Assembly: GCF_007954425.1 (NCBI RefSeq)
Contig: NZ_CP042345.1
Coordinates: 1,116,001 to 1,180,000 of the forward strand
Reading direction: 5' to 3'
Length of the DNA: 64,000 nucleotides
Origin: Novosphingobium ginsenosidimutans
GTDB taxonomy: Bacteria; Pseudomonadota; Alphaproteobacteria; Sphingomonadales; Sphingomonadaceae
Positions 26,622 to 34,946 of the stretch are shown piece after piece. A program made the position numbers and the translations under genes. Every line of letters begins with the position of its first letter. The stretch's first letter is position 1. The notes below the pieces were generated by a model. It was not told the DNA's origin. It did no database searches and worked only from the letters and a program-made list of their open reading frames with translations.

Positions 26622-28292
26622 ATGACCTATTTTACCGATCTTGGCCTGGCCGAGCCGCTTGTCCGTGCGCTTGAGACCAAGGGCTATTCCGATCCCACCC
26701 CGATCCAGCGCCAGGCGATCCCGGCGCTGCTCGAAGGCCGTGACCTGTTGGGCATCGCCCAGACCGGCACCGGCAAGACCGCCGCTTTCTCGCTGCCTTC
26801 GCTGCACCGCCTGGCGGCCAATCCCAAGGCGCGCAGCAATGCCTCGTGCCGGATGCTGGTCCTTTCGCCGACCCGCGAGCTGGCCGCCCAGATCGCCGAG
26901 AACATGCGCGGCTATGCCAAGTACCTGAACCTTTCGGTCCAGTGCGTGTTCGGCGGGATCCCCGTCGGCAAGCAGGCCCGTGCGCTGGTTCCGGGCTGCG
27001 ACATCCTGGTCGCCACCCCTGGCCGCCTGCTCGACCTGATCGACCAGCGCGCCCTGACGCTGCGCAATGTCGAGATCTTCGTGCTCGACGAAGCTGACCA
27101 GATGATGGACCTGGGCTTCATCGTGCCGCTGAAGCGCGTGGCCAACATGCTCCCCAAGGAGCGCCAGAGCCTGTTCTTCAGCGCGACCATGCCCAAGGCG
27201 ATTGCCGAGCTGGGCAAGCAGTTCATCTCCAACCCGGTCCGGGTTGAAGTGACGCCGCAGGCCACCACGGCTGAGCGCGTCGATCAGTTCATCACCTTCG
27301 TCAACCAGAGCGAAAAGCAGGCGCTGCTTTCGCTGCGGCTGCGCGCCGGTCTGGCCGATGGTTCGATCGAGCGCGCGCTGGTCTTCACCCGCACCAAACA
27401 CGGGGCTGACCGCGTCGTGCGCCACCTGACCACCGCCGGCGTCAATGCCGCGGCGATCCATGGCAACAAGAGCCAGGCCCAGCGCACCGCTGCCCTGCTG
27501 GCCTTCCGCAAGGGCAGCACCCCGGTGCTGGTGGCGACCGACATCGCCGCCCGCGGGATCGACGTGACGGGCGTGAGCCACGTGTTCAACTTTGAACTGC
27601 CCAACGTGCCGGAACAGTATGTCCACCGGATCGGCCGCACCGCGCGCGCCGGCGCCGATGGCGTGGCGCAGAGCTTCTGCGCCCCGGATGAAAAGGCCTA
27701 CCTCAAGGACATTGAGCGCCTGACCGACGTCAAGCTGATGCCCATGCCGCTGCCGGAAGACTTCCAGAAGGAAGCCGCCCGCCTGCCGCTGCCGAGCCGC
27801 AAGCCGGCCGAGGCCGAGCAGGATGCCCGCCGCGAGGAACGCGATGCCCGCGGGCGTGGCGGTCAGCCGCGCGGCGGCCAGGGTCGCGGCGGTCGCAACA
27901 ACAACCGCAGCCCCGGCGGCCAGAGCCGCGACGGGCAGAGCCGCGATCAGCACCATCGCAATGAACACGTCCGCAAGGAATGGGCCCCGCGCGAACAACG
28001 CGGCCCGGTCTTCAACCCGCTCGCCGCGGAAGAGCGTGAAGCCCGCCAGTTCGGCGTGATGCCCAAAGCCGGCGCCAACACCGCCGAACGCCGACCGGCT
28101 CCGACCGGTGACCGTCGTCCGGCCCCGACCGGGGATCGCCGTCCGGTCCGTCAGGGCGAACGCCGCGATGGCCCGCAGGGTGAACGTCGTCCCGCTCCGC
28201 ATGGCGGCGATCGCCGCCCCGGTGGCGATCGGCGCGATGGCGGGCGCAGCGGCCAGGGCCAGTTCCGCGGCAAGAGCCACAACGCCCGCTAA
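26622..28292 (+). CDS. rhlE: DEAD-box RNA helicase, RhlE type
   Basis: A 556-residue ATP-dependent RNA helicase. The Q motif is YSDPTPIQRQAIP, motif I AQTGTGKT, Ia PTRELAAQ, motif II DEAD (VLDEADQMMD), motif III SAT, and in the second RecA domain VATDIAARGID and HRIGRTARAG. After about residue 390 comes a long, Arg/Gly-rich, positively charged tail with short repeats built on RRPAPTGD and RRDG, as in RhlE proteins that bind RNA non-specifically. Likely roles are ribosome assembly and RNA decay, especially in the cold. Confidence 0.95.
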   Translation: MTYFTDLGLAEPLVRALETKGYSDPTPIQRQAIPALLEGRDLLGIAQTGTGKTAAFSLPSLHRLAANPKARSNASCRMLVLSPTRELAAQIAENMRGYAKYLNLSVQCVFGGIPVGKQARALVPGCDILVATPGRLLDLIDQRALTLRNVEIFVLDEADQMMDLGFIVPLKRVANMLPKERQSLFFSATMPKAIAELGKQFISNPVRVEVTPQATTAERVDQFITFVNQSEKQALLSLRLRAGLADGSIERALVFTRTKHGADRVVRHLTTAGVNAAAIHGNKSQAQRTAALLAFRKGSTPVLVATDIAARGIDVTGVSHVFNFELPNVPEQYVHRIGRTARAGADGVAQSFCAPDEKAYLKDIERLTDVKLMPMPLPEDFQKEAARLPLPSRKPAEAEQDARREERDARGRGGQPRGGQGRGGRNNNRSPGGQSRDGQSRDQHHRNEHVRKEWAPREQRGPVFNPLAAEEREARQFGVMPKAGANTAERRPAPTGDRRPAPTGDRRPVRQGERRDGPQGERRPAPHGGDRRPGGDRRDGGRSGQGQFRGKSHNAR

Positions 28293-28300
28293 CAGGGCTG

Positions 28301-28319
28301 GCGCCGCGAATCGCGGCGC
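28301..28319 (+). terminator. GC-rich hairpin after rhlE
   Basis: GCGCCGCGA and TCGCGGCGC form a near-perfect palindrome 8 bases after the rhlE stop. There is no T-tract, so this could be a weak terminator or an RNA-stabilising stem rather than an intrinsic terminator. The hydroxylase gene starts 16 bases further on. Confidence 0.45.
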
Positions 28320-28335
28320 GGCATAAGGCGCGGCA

Positions 28336-29070
28336 ATGCAGGATCTGTCTGGTTCGGGATGGCAAGCGGCCGCATGGTCGGCAGGGGCGATGACGCTGAT
28401 CGTCGCGCTGCGCTATCTCCTTACCAGCGGGGCCTTTGCCTGGGCGACACGGATCGTGCGGCCCGGCCTCTACCAGGGGCTGGAGCCGCAGATCCGGCGC
28501 GAGATCGGCTGGTCGCTGGCCTCGGCAGCGATCTATGGCGTGCCCGCCGGAGTGGTTGCCTGGGGCTGGCAGCAGCTTGGCTGGACCCGGATTTACACCG
28601 ACTTCAGCGCCTTTCCGCTGTGGTACCTACCGCTGTCAGTGCTGCTTTACCTCTTTGCGCACGATACCTGGTTCTACTGGACTCACCGCTGGATGCATCG
28701 ACCCTGGCTGTTCCGCCGGGCTCATGCGGTCCACCACGCCAGCCGCCCACCGACGGCCTGGACAGCGATGAGCTTTCACCCCTGGGAGGCTGTCACCGGC
28801 GCGCTGGTGATCCCGGCGCTGATCTTCTTCATTCCCATCCACGTGGCGATGCTGGGGCTGGTCCTCGCAATCATGACGCTGATGGGGATCACCAATCACA
28901 TGGGCTGGGAGCTCTTTCCGGCCCGCCTCGTTCATTCGCGCTTAGGGGGATGGCTGATAACAGCCAGCCACCACCAGCGGCATCACGAGAACTATCAATG
29001 CAATTATGGCCTCTATTTTCGCGTCTGGGACCGGCTGTGCGGCACCGATCGCGGCCTTTCCTCGCTCTGA
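28336..29070 (+). CDS. Sterol desaturase/fatty acid hydroxylase family membrane protein
   Basis: A 244-residue integral membrane di-iron enzyme. The histidine boxes are HDTWFYWTHRWMH, RRAHAVHHASR and, near the C-terminus, ASHHQRHHENY; about four hydrophobic helices surround them. Family members hydroxylate or desaturate sterols, fatty acids or carotenoids at the cytoplasmic membrane face using O2. A carotenoid hydroxylase (CrtZ/CrtG-like) is possible in a pigmented sphingomonad, but no carotenoid genes are in the window. The next gene starts 73 bp inside its end. Confidence 0.85.
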   Translation: MQDLSGSGWQAAAWSAGAMTLIVALRYLLTSGAFAWATRIVRPGLYQGLEPQIRREIGWSLASAAIYGVPAGVVAWGWQQLGWTRIYTDFSAFPLWYLPLSVLLYLFAHDTWFYWTHRWMHRPWLFRRAHAVHHASRPPTAWTAMSFHPWEAVTGALVIPALIFFIPIHVAMLGLVLAIMTLMGITNHMGWELFPARLVHSRLGGWLITASHHQRHHENYQCNYGLYFRVWDRLCGTDRGLSSL

Positions 29071-29480
29071 TCCTGGCAGCGCCGCTGCTCGGGGCGGGCA
29101 ACCCGGCCTTGACCGAGGTGAGCGTGGTGGTCACCGGGCTGCGCAATGCCAAGGGCCAGGTCCTCGCCTGCCTGACGGCCCAGCCCAAGGGCTTTCCCGA
29201 TTGCCGCAAGGATCCTGCGGCAAGAAATGCCGTCGTTCCTGCCGGCACCGAAGTGCGGATCAACTTTGGCGCGGTGCCGGCCGGGCGCTATGCGATCTCG
29301 ATGATTCATGACGAGAATGCCAACCGCAAGATGGACATGGCGCTGATGATGCCCAAGGAAGGCTACGGGTTTTCCCGCGATGCGCCGGTAAGGATGGGCC
29401 CGCCCAAGTTCGACAAGGCCGCCTTCGAAGTGAGCGGCGTGGCGATCGAGCAAAAGGCGCGGATGCGCTACCTTTTCTAA
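28998..29480 (+). CDS. DUF2141 exported protein
   Basis: A 160-residue protein in a different frame from the hydroxylase, overlapping its last 73 bp when begun at the ATG at 28998. An N-terminal basic then hydrophobic stretch (RSRPFLALILAAPLLGAG) serves as signal peptide. The mature part has the DUF2141 pattern: VVVTGLRNAKGQVLACL, GRYAISMIHDENANRKMD and EGYGFSRDA. It is a beta-rich periplasmic protein of unknown role, often found beside membrane lipid or carotenoid genes. A later start would shorten the overlap but weaken the signal peptide. Confidence 0.8.
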   Translation: MQLWPLFSRLGPAVRHRSRPFLALILAAPLLGAGNPALTEVSVVVTGLRNAKGQVLACLTAQPKGFPDCRKDPAARNAVVPAGTEVRINFGAVPAGRYAISMIHDENANRKMDMALMMPKEGYGFSRDAPVRMGPPKFDKAAFEVSGVAIEQKARMRYLF

Positions 29481-29610
29481 GGACAGTGAAGGATTTGGCG
29501 CGGCAATGACGTCACTTAGGGCGTGACGCCAGGGCGATTGGCGCAACTTAACGGTTAATTTACCATGTTGCGCGAGAAACCCACTGACAGGCACTCAGTG
29601 GGGAAACCAC

Positions 29611-31068
29611 ATGGATACGTATCGGGGCAATTTTTCGGACCATGCCGACACCGGCGATGAATGGCCCGACCTCGACAATCACGAGGAGGAAGTGGTGAGC
29701 GAACCGCCGCCGAACCCCGTCGGGCAAGACGAGCGCCGCATGCAGGTGCGCGCCTACAACCATTGGGCGAGCCTGCTGGGCGATCGCGCCTTCCCCTCGA
29801 TCGAAGACCTTGAGCCCGACAATCTCCCGGATTTCGGCCCCTACAGTGTCCTGCTGGACTTCACCGGCGGGATCGAGAACCCTTCGATCCGCTACCTTGG
29901 TGACAAGCTGGCCAGCGAGTGCGGCACCGACGGCGAGATCCATACGCTGGACGACGTGCCGAGCCGTTCCCTGCTCAGCCGCATTACCGATCACTACATG
30001 CAGATCCTGGCCAACCAGGCGCCGATCGGGTTCGAGGCGGAATTCGTCAACCAGCGCGAATCGACGATTCTCTATCGCGGCATCCTGCTGCCCTTCTCGA
30101 GCGACGATGACACCATCGACTTCATCTATGGCGTGATCAACTGGAAGGAACTGGCCGACCAGCGCACCACCGATGCCCTGCTGCAGGAAATCGACCAGGC
30201 TCTGGAAGAAACCCCGCACGAAGTTCGCCGCGACGAACTGACCGACTGGGCCGATGGTCCGGCTGACGTCATGCCGGGCTTTGTCACGTTGGATAGCGAT
30301 GACAATGTGCTCGATCTTGGTGCTTTCGCGTCTGATGAAGCCGGCGATGACCTGGCTTTCCCTGCGCCGCAGTTCGGCGCGCTGGATGCCGGCGGCGAAG
30401 ATAGCGATCTAACCACGGTCTATGACGCCGAACCCCTTGAACTGAACGCCGAAGAGCCCACTGACATGGGCCTGGCTGACTGGCTGGCCTCGGCCCGCGA
30501 GCTGGCCGAAGCCGCGCGCGGCAGCGAAGACCGGACCCGCCAGGCGCTCTATGCTGCAATTGGCCGGGCCTATGACTTCTCTCTGGCCGCGGTCGAAGCG
30601 CCGGAAGAGTTCAACGAGCTGGTGGCCGACTATGGCCTGACCGTCCAGGACCGGGCCCCGATGACCCCGGTGGTCAAGCTGGTCTTCGGCGCGGACTACG
30701 ACAAGACCCGCCTGACCGAATATGCCACGGCGCTCAGCCATGCGCACCGCGTCGGCGTGGCCCGCGGTTCGCTCGGCCAGTACCTGGCCAGTGCGCCGGG
30801 CGGCCTGAAGGGCATCGTCAACGAGGAACGCCGCGCCAAGAAGGCCGAAGCGGGCGTCGAGGAAGTCGTGCGCGACACGCCGCGCGAAGCCCTGGCCCGC
30901 AAGTTGCGCAAGCTGGAAGCCTATCCGCTCGATAGCGTCTCGGCCGAAGGCAACGAGTTCACCCTGCTGGTGGCCCGCCGCTTGCCCAGCGGTGAAGTGG
31001 TTCTGCTGGGCGAAGTCGGCGACGATGTGCCGCTGCTGGAGCGTGCCGCCCGCAAGCTGGTCGGCTAA
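29611..31068 (+). CDS. PAS-domain protein of the PAS_5 type with long C-terminal region
   Basis: A 485-residue cytoplasmic protein with a good GGGGA ribosome site. Residues about 40-195 form a PAS_5-like domain (RMQVRAYNHWASLLGDRAFP, PYSVLLDFTGGIENP, YRGILLPFSSDDDTIDFIYG). A long acidic region (about 195-290) follows and then a helical C-terminal domain with MTPVVKLVFGADYDKTRLTEY and a Lys/Arg-rich patch. No kinase, cyclase or DNA-binding motif is visible. It is probably a regulatory or sensory protein specific to this lineage. A terminator lies 25 bases after the stop. Confidence 0.75.
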   Translation: MDTYRGNFSDHADTGDEWPDLDNHEEEVVSEPPPNPVGQDERRMQVRAYNHWASLLGDRAFPSIEDLEPDNLPDFGPYSVLLDFTGGIENPSIRYLGDKLASECGTDGEIHTLDDVPSRSLLSRITDHYMQILANQAPIGFEAEFVNQRESTILYRGILLPFSSDDDTIDFIYGVINWKELADQRTTDALLQEIDQALEETPHEVRRDELTDWADGPADVMPGFVTLDSDDNVLDLGAFASDEAGDDLAFPAPQFGALDAGGEDSDLTTVYDAEPLELNAEEPTDMGLADWLASARELAEAARGSEDRTRQALYAAIGRAYDFSLAAVEAPEEFNELVADYGLTVQDRAPMTPVVKLVFGADYDKTRLTEYATALSHAHRVGVARGSLGQYLASAPGGLKGIVNEERRAKKAEAGVEEVVRDTPREALARKLRKLEAYPLDSVSAEGNEFTLLVARRLPSGEVVLLGEVGDDVPLLERAARKLVG

Positions 31069-31092
31069 CCCGCCACTACCTGAGAGCGAGTG

Positions 31093-31129
31093 GGGCGCCG
31101 TGCCGGAAGGCATGGCGCCCTTCGCTTTT
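31093..31129 (+). terminator. Intrinsic terminator after the PAS-domain gene
   Basis: GGGCGCCGTGCC, loop GGAA, GGCATGGCGCCC forms a 12-bp stem with one G-U pair, followed by TTCGCTTTTG. It is located 24 bases past the stop codon at 31068 and is a good rho-independent terminator. Confidence 0.8.
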
Positions 31130-31175
31130 GCTCGCTAGACGCTGGCCTATGGCGATCGTCGGGAGAAACAAGCGC

Positions 31176-32099
31176 ATGGGCTGGATTGGCTGGACTGTGA
31201 CTGTCCTGCTGCTGCTGGCGGCTGCCGCCTTTGCTGTCTGGCGATATGCCCACGCAACCGGCGCGGTCGGCCTGCTCGACCTGGCGGACCGGACCGTCGG
31301 CGGCACGGCCGGAACGCTGGAGGTGGCAAGTGGCATCCGCTATGGCCCGCTCCCCGCCCAGCGGCTCGACATCGTTGCCCCCAATAAGCCTGGCCCGCAC
31401 CCGGTGCTGGTCTTCATCCACGGCGGCGGCTGGCACTCCGGTCGCCCCGAGGACTATCACTTCATCGGCCGGACCTTTGCCCGCGCGGGCTATGTCGTGG
31501 TCCTACCCGGCTACCGGCTGGTGCCCGATGGCGTCTATCCCCACATGCTGGAAGACGGCGCGGCGGCGGTCGCCTGGACTGCGCAAAACGTTGCGCGTTA
31601 TGGCGGCGATCCGAGCCAAGTTGTGCTGATGGGCCATTCGGCAGGTGCGCATACAGTGGTTATGCTCGGACTTGAACGGCAGTGGCTGGGCCGTCTGGGA
31701 CTGCCCGAGGGCTTCATGAAAGGTGTGTTCGGCCTTTCCGGTCCCTATGACTTCCACCCGTTCACCTCGGATTCCGCCCGCAATGCCTTCGGCCATGTCA
31801 AGGATCCGAAGCTGACCCAGCCGATCACCTTCGCGCGCGGGGATGCCCCGCCAATGCTGCTGCTGACAGGTGACGCCGATACAACCGTGAAACCGCGCAA
31901 CAGCAAGGTTCTCGCAAAGGCGCTGACGGAACGCGGCGGTCGGGCCGAACTGGTGATACTGCCCGGCGTCGATCATGCTGGAACAGTGCTCAAGCTGGCT
32001 CAGCCATTCTCGCGCGATGCCAGCGTCAGCGCCCCGGTGCTGGACTTCCTGGCGCGCCTGCGCCAGCCTTCAGCGCCCATTCAGGCGCCGGCGGAGTAA
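31176..32099 (+). CDS. Membrane-anchored alpha/beta hydrolase (esterase/lipase-like)
   Basis: A 307-residue protein begun at the ATG at 31176 (starts at 31128 or 31149 are alternatives). A single N-terminal hydrophobic helix (WTVTVLLLLAAAAFAVW) anchors or exports it. The hydrolase domain has the oxyanion loop FIHGGGWHSG, the nucleophile elbow GHSAGAH, and late TGDADTTV and GVDHAGT supplying Asp and His. It belongs to the BD-FAE/HSL-like carboxylesterases. The next gene starts 10 bp after its stop. Confidence 0.85.
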   Translation: MGWIGWTVTVLLLLAAAAFAVWRYAHATGAVGLLDLADRTVGGTAGTLEVASGIRYGPLPAQRLDIVAPNKPGPHPVLVFIHGGGWHSGRPEDYHFIGRTFARAGYVVVLPGYRLVPDGVYPHMLEDGAAAVAWTAQNVARYGGDPSQVVLMGHSAGAHTVVMLGLERQWLGRLGLPEGFMKGVFGLSGPYDFHPFTSDSARNAFGHVKDPKLTQPITFARGDAPPMLLLTGDADTTVKPRNSKVLAKALTERGGRAELVILPGVDHAGTVLKLAQPFSRDASVSAPVLDFLARLRQPSAPIQAPAE

Positions 32100-32109
32100 A
32101 GACGGTCCC

Positions 32110-33462
32110 ATGCGCATTCTTGCCCGCCTGCTTGCCCTGATTGCCGCCTGGTCGCTGACGATCCAGCCGGCGGCAGCGCAGTCGATCCTGCGCGACGCAG
32201 AGACCGAAGCGCTGCTGCACGACATGGCCGCGCCGCTGATCGCCGCGGCCGGCCTTAACCCGAACAACGTCGACGTGGTGGTCATCAACGACCCCTCGCT
32301 CAATGCCTTCGTCGCCGGCGGCCAGGTGGTCTATCTCCATTCCGGCCTGCTCAATGCTGCCAGCACGGCGAACGAGGTCCAGGGCGTGATCGCGCACGAG
32401 CTGGGCCATATCACCGGCGGCCACGTGATCAGCGACGGCGGCAGCAAGGCGGCTGGAAACATCAGCATCCTTTCGCTGTTGCTGGGCGTCGCGGCGGCTG
32501 CAGCAGGCGCCGGCGACGCGGCAATTGGCGTTATCATGGCCGGCCAGCAGGCTGCACTGGGCAAATACCTTTCGTTCAGCCGGGCGCAGGAGTCGACGGC
32601 TGACGCGGCCGGCGCTCAGTTCCTGTCGAAAGCGGGGATTACCGGGCGGGGTTCGGTCGAGTTCTTCAAGAAGCTCCAGAACATGGAGTTTCGCTATGGC
32701 TACACCCGCACCCCGGACAACGAGTTCTACCGCACCCACCCGATGACGGGGGACCGCATTGCCACCTTGCAGGACACCTACGAGCGCGATCCAGCCTACA
32801 ACAATCCGCTCGACCCCAAGCTCGAAGCCCGGTTCCAGCGCGCCAAGGCCAAGCTGTTTGGCTACCTCGGCGAACCGGCGCAGGTGATGCGGACCTATCC
32901 CGAGACCATGACCGACATCCCTGCGCGCTATGCCCGGGCCTATGCCTGGCATCGTCAGGCCTTCCCTGAGAAGGCGCTGGCTGAGGCCGATGCCCTGCTC
33001 GCCAAGGCGCCTAACGATCCCTATTTCCTCGAGCTCAAGGGCCAGATCCTGCTCGAAACCGGCAAGCCCGCCGAAGCGCTCGATGCCCTGCGCCGCGCGA
33101 CCGAGTTGTCGGGCAACCAGCCGCTGATCGCAACAATCTTCGGTCACGCGCTGATCGCGACCGAGAACCCGCAGAATTTCGCCGAAGCGCAGCAGGTCCT
33201 CAAGAATGCCGTGGCGCGCGATCGCGAGAATCCCTTCGCCTGGTACCAGCTTGGCGTGGTCTATGCCGCCAATGGTGATCTCGCCCGCGCGCACCTGGCC
33301 AGCGCCGAACAACAGGTAATGAATTGGCAGATGCCCCAGGCATTGCGCAGCGCCGAAGCGGCCGAAGCCCAACTGCCCAAGGGCTCGCCTGACTGGCTGC
33401 GGGCCCAGGACATCGCAATGCAGGCGCGCGCAGCGATTGAACGGGCGAACAAACGCAAGTAG
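32110..33462 (+). CDS. Periplasmic M48 metalloprotease with TPR domain (BepA/YfgC-like)
   Basis: A 450-residue protein from the ATG at 32110; a 45-codon upstream extension of the frame is a shadow of the hydrolase gene. A signal peptide (LALIAAWSLTIQPAAAQ) precedes the peptidase, with HELGH at residues 96-100 and the third ligand in FSRAQESTADAAG. C-terminal tetratricopeptide repeats cover about 290-440. BepA-type proteins degrade or help assemble outer-membrane proteins such as LptD and BAM. A thioredoxin-fold protein follows 10 bp downstream, a sensible envelope-quality-control partner. Confidence 0.9.
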   Translation: MRILARLLALIAAWSLTIQPAAAQSILRDAETEALLHDMAAPLIAAAGLNPNNVDVVVINDPSLNAFVAGGQVVYLHSGLLNAASTANEVQGVIAHELGHITGGHVISDGGSKAAGNISILSLLLGVAAAAAGAGDAAIGVIMAGQQAALGKYLSFSRAQESTADAAGAQFLSKAGITGRGSVEFFKKLQNMEFRYGYTRTPDNEFYRTHPMTGDRIATLQDTYERDPAYNNPLDPKLEARFQRAKAKLFGYLGEPAQVMRTYPETMTDIPARYARAYAWHRQAFPEKALAEADALLAKAPNDPYFLELKGQILLETGKPAEALDALRRATELSGNQPLIATIFGHALIATENPQNFAEAQQVLKNAVARDRENPFAWYQLGVVYAANGDLARAHLASAEQQVMNWQMPQALRSAEAAEAQLPKGSPDWLRAQDIAMQARAAIERANKRK

Positions 33463-33472
33463 GCCGGTCGGC

Positions 33473-34234
33473 ATGGCCGGAACCGAACCAAACCCCCGCT
33501 CCCCCTGGGTAATCCTCGCACTCATCATTGTCGCGCTGATCGGCGGACTGGGCGGCTGGCTGCTCGGTGCGCGGCAGAACCCGTCGGACCAGGCCGCGAT
33601 CGAGGAGATCGTCCGCAATTATATCCTTGAGCACCCCGAGATCCTGCCCGAGGCGATGGAGCGGCTCCAGGCCCGCGAGAACGGGAAGCAGGTGGCGCGT
33701 GCCGGCGATGCGCTGACCGCCCCCTTCCCCGGTGCCATATTGGGCAACCCCAACGGCTCGGTGATCTTGGTCGAATTCACCGACTATGCCTGTGGCTATT
33801 GCCGCGCCTCAGTGCCCGAGGTTGAGGCCCTGATCGCCGCCAATCCCGATCTCAAGGTGGTGATCCGCGAGCTGCCGATCCTCTCCCCCGCCAGTGCCGA
33901 TGCCGCGCGCTGGTCGCTCGCCGCTGCTGAACAGGGCAAGTTCGAGGCCTTCCACAAGGCCATGTTCGCCAGCGGCCGGCCTGCTGCCGATACGATCGAG
34001 GCGGCAGCGACCCGCGCCGGCCTTGATCTGGACCGCGCCCGCAAGGTCATTGCCGAACCGCGCGTCGCAGCCGAAATCAGGCAGAACCTCGCGTTCGCCC
34101 AGCAGCTGCGGATAGACGGCACCCCCAGCTGGGTGATCGGCGAACAGCTGATGGCCGGCGCAGTCGGCCAGAAAGTGCTGCAGGAAGCGATCGACGCGGT
34201 GAAGGCCGACTCTGGGCCGGAGCCGAAGGGCTAG
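33473..34234 (+). CDS. DsbA/ScsC-like membrane-anchored thiol-disulfide oxidoreductase
   Basis: A 253-residue protein starting at the ATG at 33473. One N-terminal membrane helix (WVILALIIVALIGGLGGWLL) anchors it facing the periplasm. A short helical region (IEEIVRNYILEHPEILPEAM) like the ScsC trimerisation stalk precedes a thioredoxin/DsbA domain with CGYC at 107-110 and the cis-Pro loop GTPSWVIG. It would oxidise or isomerise disulfides in exported proteins. It directly follows the M48 protease gene. Confidence 0.88.
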   Translation: MAGTEPNPRSPWVILALIIVALIGGLGGWLLGARQNPSDQAAIEEIVRNYILEHPEILPEAMERLQARENGKQVARAGDALTAPFPGAILGNPNGSVILVEFTDYACGYCRASVPEVEALIAANPDLKVVIRELPILSPASADAARWSLAAAEQGKFEAFHKAMFASGRPAADTIEAAATRAGLDLDRARKVIAEPRVAAEIRQNLAFAQQLRIDGTPSWVIGEQLMAGAVGQKVLQEAIDAVKADSGPEPKG

Positions 34235-34237
34235 GTC

Positions 34238-34852
34238 CTATTCGGCTTCGGCCAGCTTGGCATACATTGAGTTGATCGGGCGGGCCATGACCCGGCGCAG
34301 CATTGGCTCGAAGAACTCGAGCGGTTCGCTCTGGTAGTCCGGATCGAAGGCGGCCTGGTCATACTTCTCGCAGAATTCGGCGCAGGCGTCGAAATAGGGA
34401 TTGCCGCGGAAACGCTCGCGAATATTGCGGTCCATGCCGACGTAGTGGAAGTAATAGTGCCCCTGGAACGCGCCATGGTTCTGGCAGATCCAGTGGATCT
34501 CTTCCGAAACGAACGGCTTGATGATCGAGGCGGCAACTTCCGGGTGGTTATAGGTCCCCAGCGTATCGCCGATGTCGTGCAGCAGGGCCATCACGACATA
34601 GGCTTCATCCCGCCCGTCGCGATGTGCGCGGGTCGCGGTCTGCAGCGAGTGCTGCAGCCGGTCGACCGGGAAGCCGCCGAAATCGCCGTCGAGCAGCTTG
34701 AGATGGGCGAGCACGCGGTCCGGCAGGTCGCGCGCAAAGGCCATGTACTCGCTGGAAATCAGCGACCAGTCTTCCTGGGTGCCTTCGGTCATTGCGCGGA
34801 ACTTGGCGCGCTCATGGCTGCCGTGGTGGATGGGGCTGTCGATATCGGCCAT
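34238..34852 (-). CDS. HD-domain protein
   Basis: A 204-residue protein started at the ATG at 34852. The HD signature is MALLHDIGDTLG, with further metal-site histidines in NHPEVAASI and CQNHGAFQGHYYFHYVG. The all-helical metal-binding fold resembles mixed-valent di-iron HD oxygenases (MIOX/PhnZ-like) as much as phosphohydrolases. It converges with the DsbA-like gene, with 3 bp between stops. No substrate is apparent from the neighbours. Confidence 0.75.
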   Translation of the reverse strand: MADIDSPIHHGSHERAKFRAMTEGTQEDWSLISSEYMAFARDLPDRVLAHLKLLDGDFGGFPVDRLQHSLQTATRAHRDGRDEAYVVMALLHDIGDTLGTYNHPEVAASIIKPFVSEEIHWICQNHGAFQGHYYFHYVGMDRNIRERFRGNPYFDACAEFCEKYDQAAFDPDYQSEPLEFFEPMLRRVMARPINSMYAKLAEAE

Positions 34853-34946
34853 TGGTTCTCTCCCGTTTGGCACAAAAGCTAATCCAAAGGCGCGCCTCAC
34901 GCAAAACATTCGCGAGAGGCCCTGCTTTTCTGCTAAGCTGCGCCCC

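Noticed and set aside
26344..26625. A 93-codon plus-strand frame in the gap before rhlE
   Set aside because: No family resemblance, no ribosome site, and it overlaps the rhlE start; more likely leader sequence.
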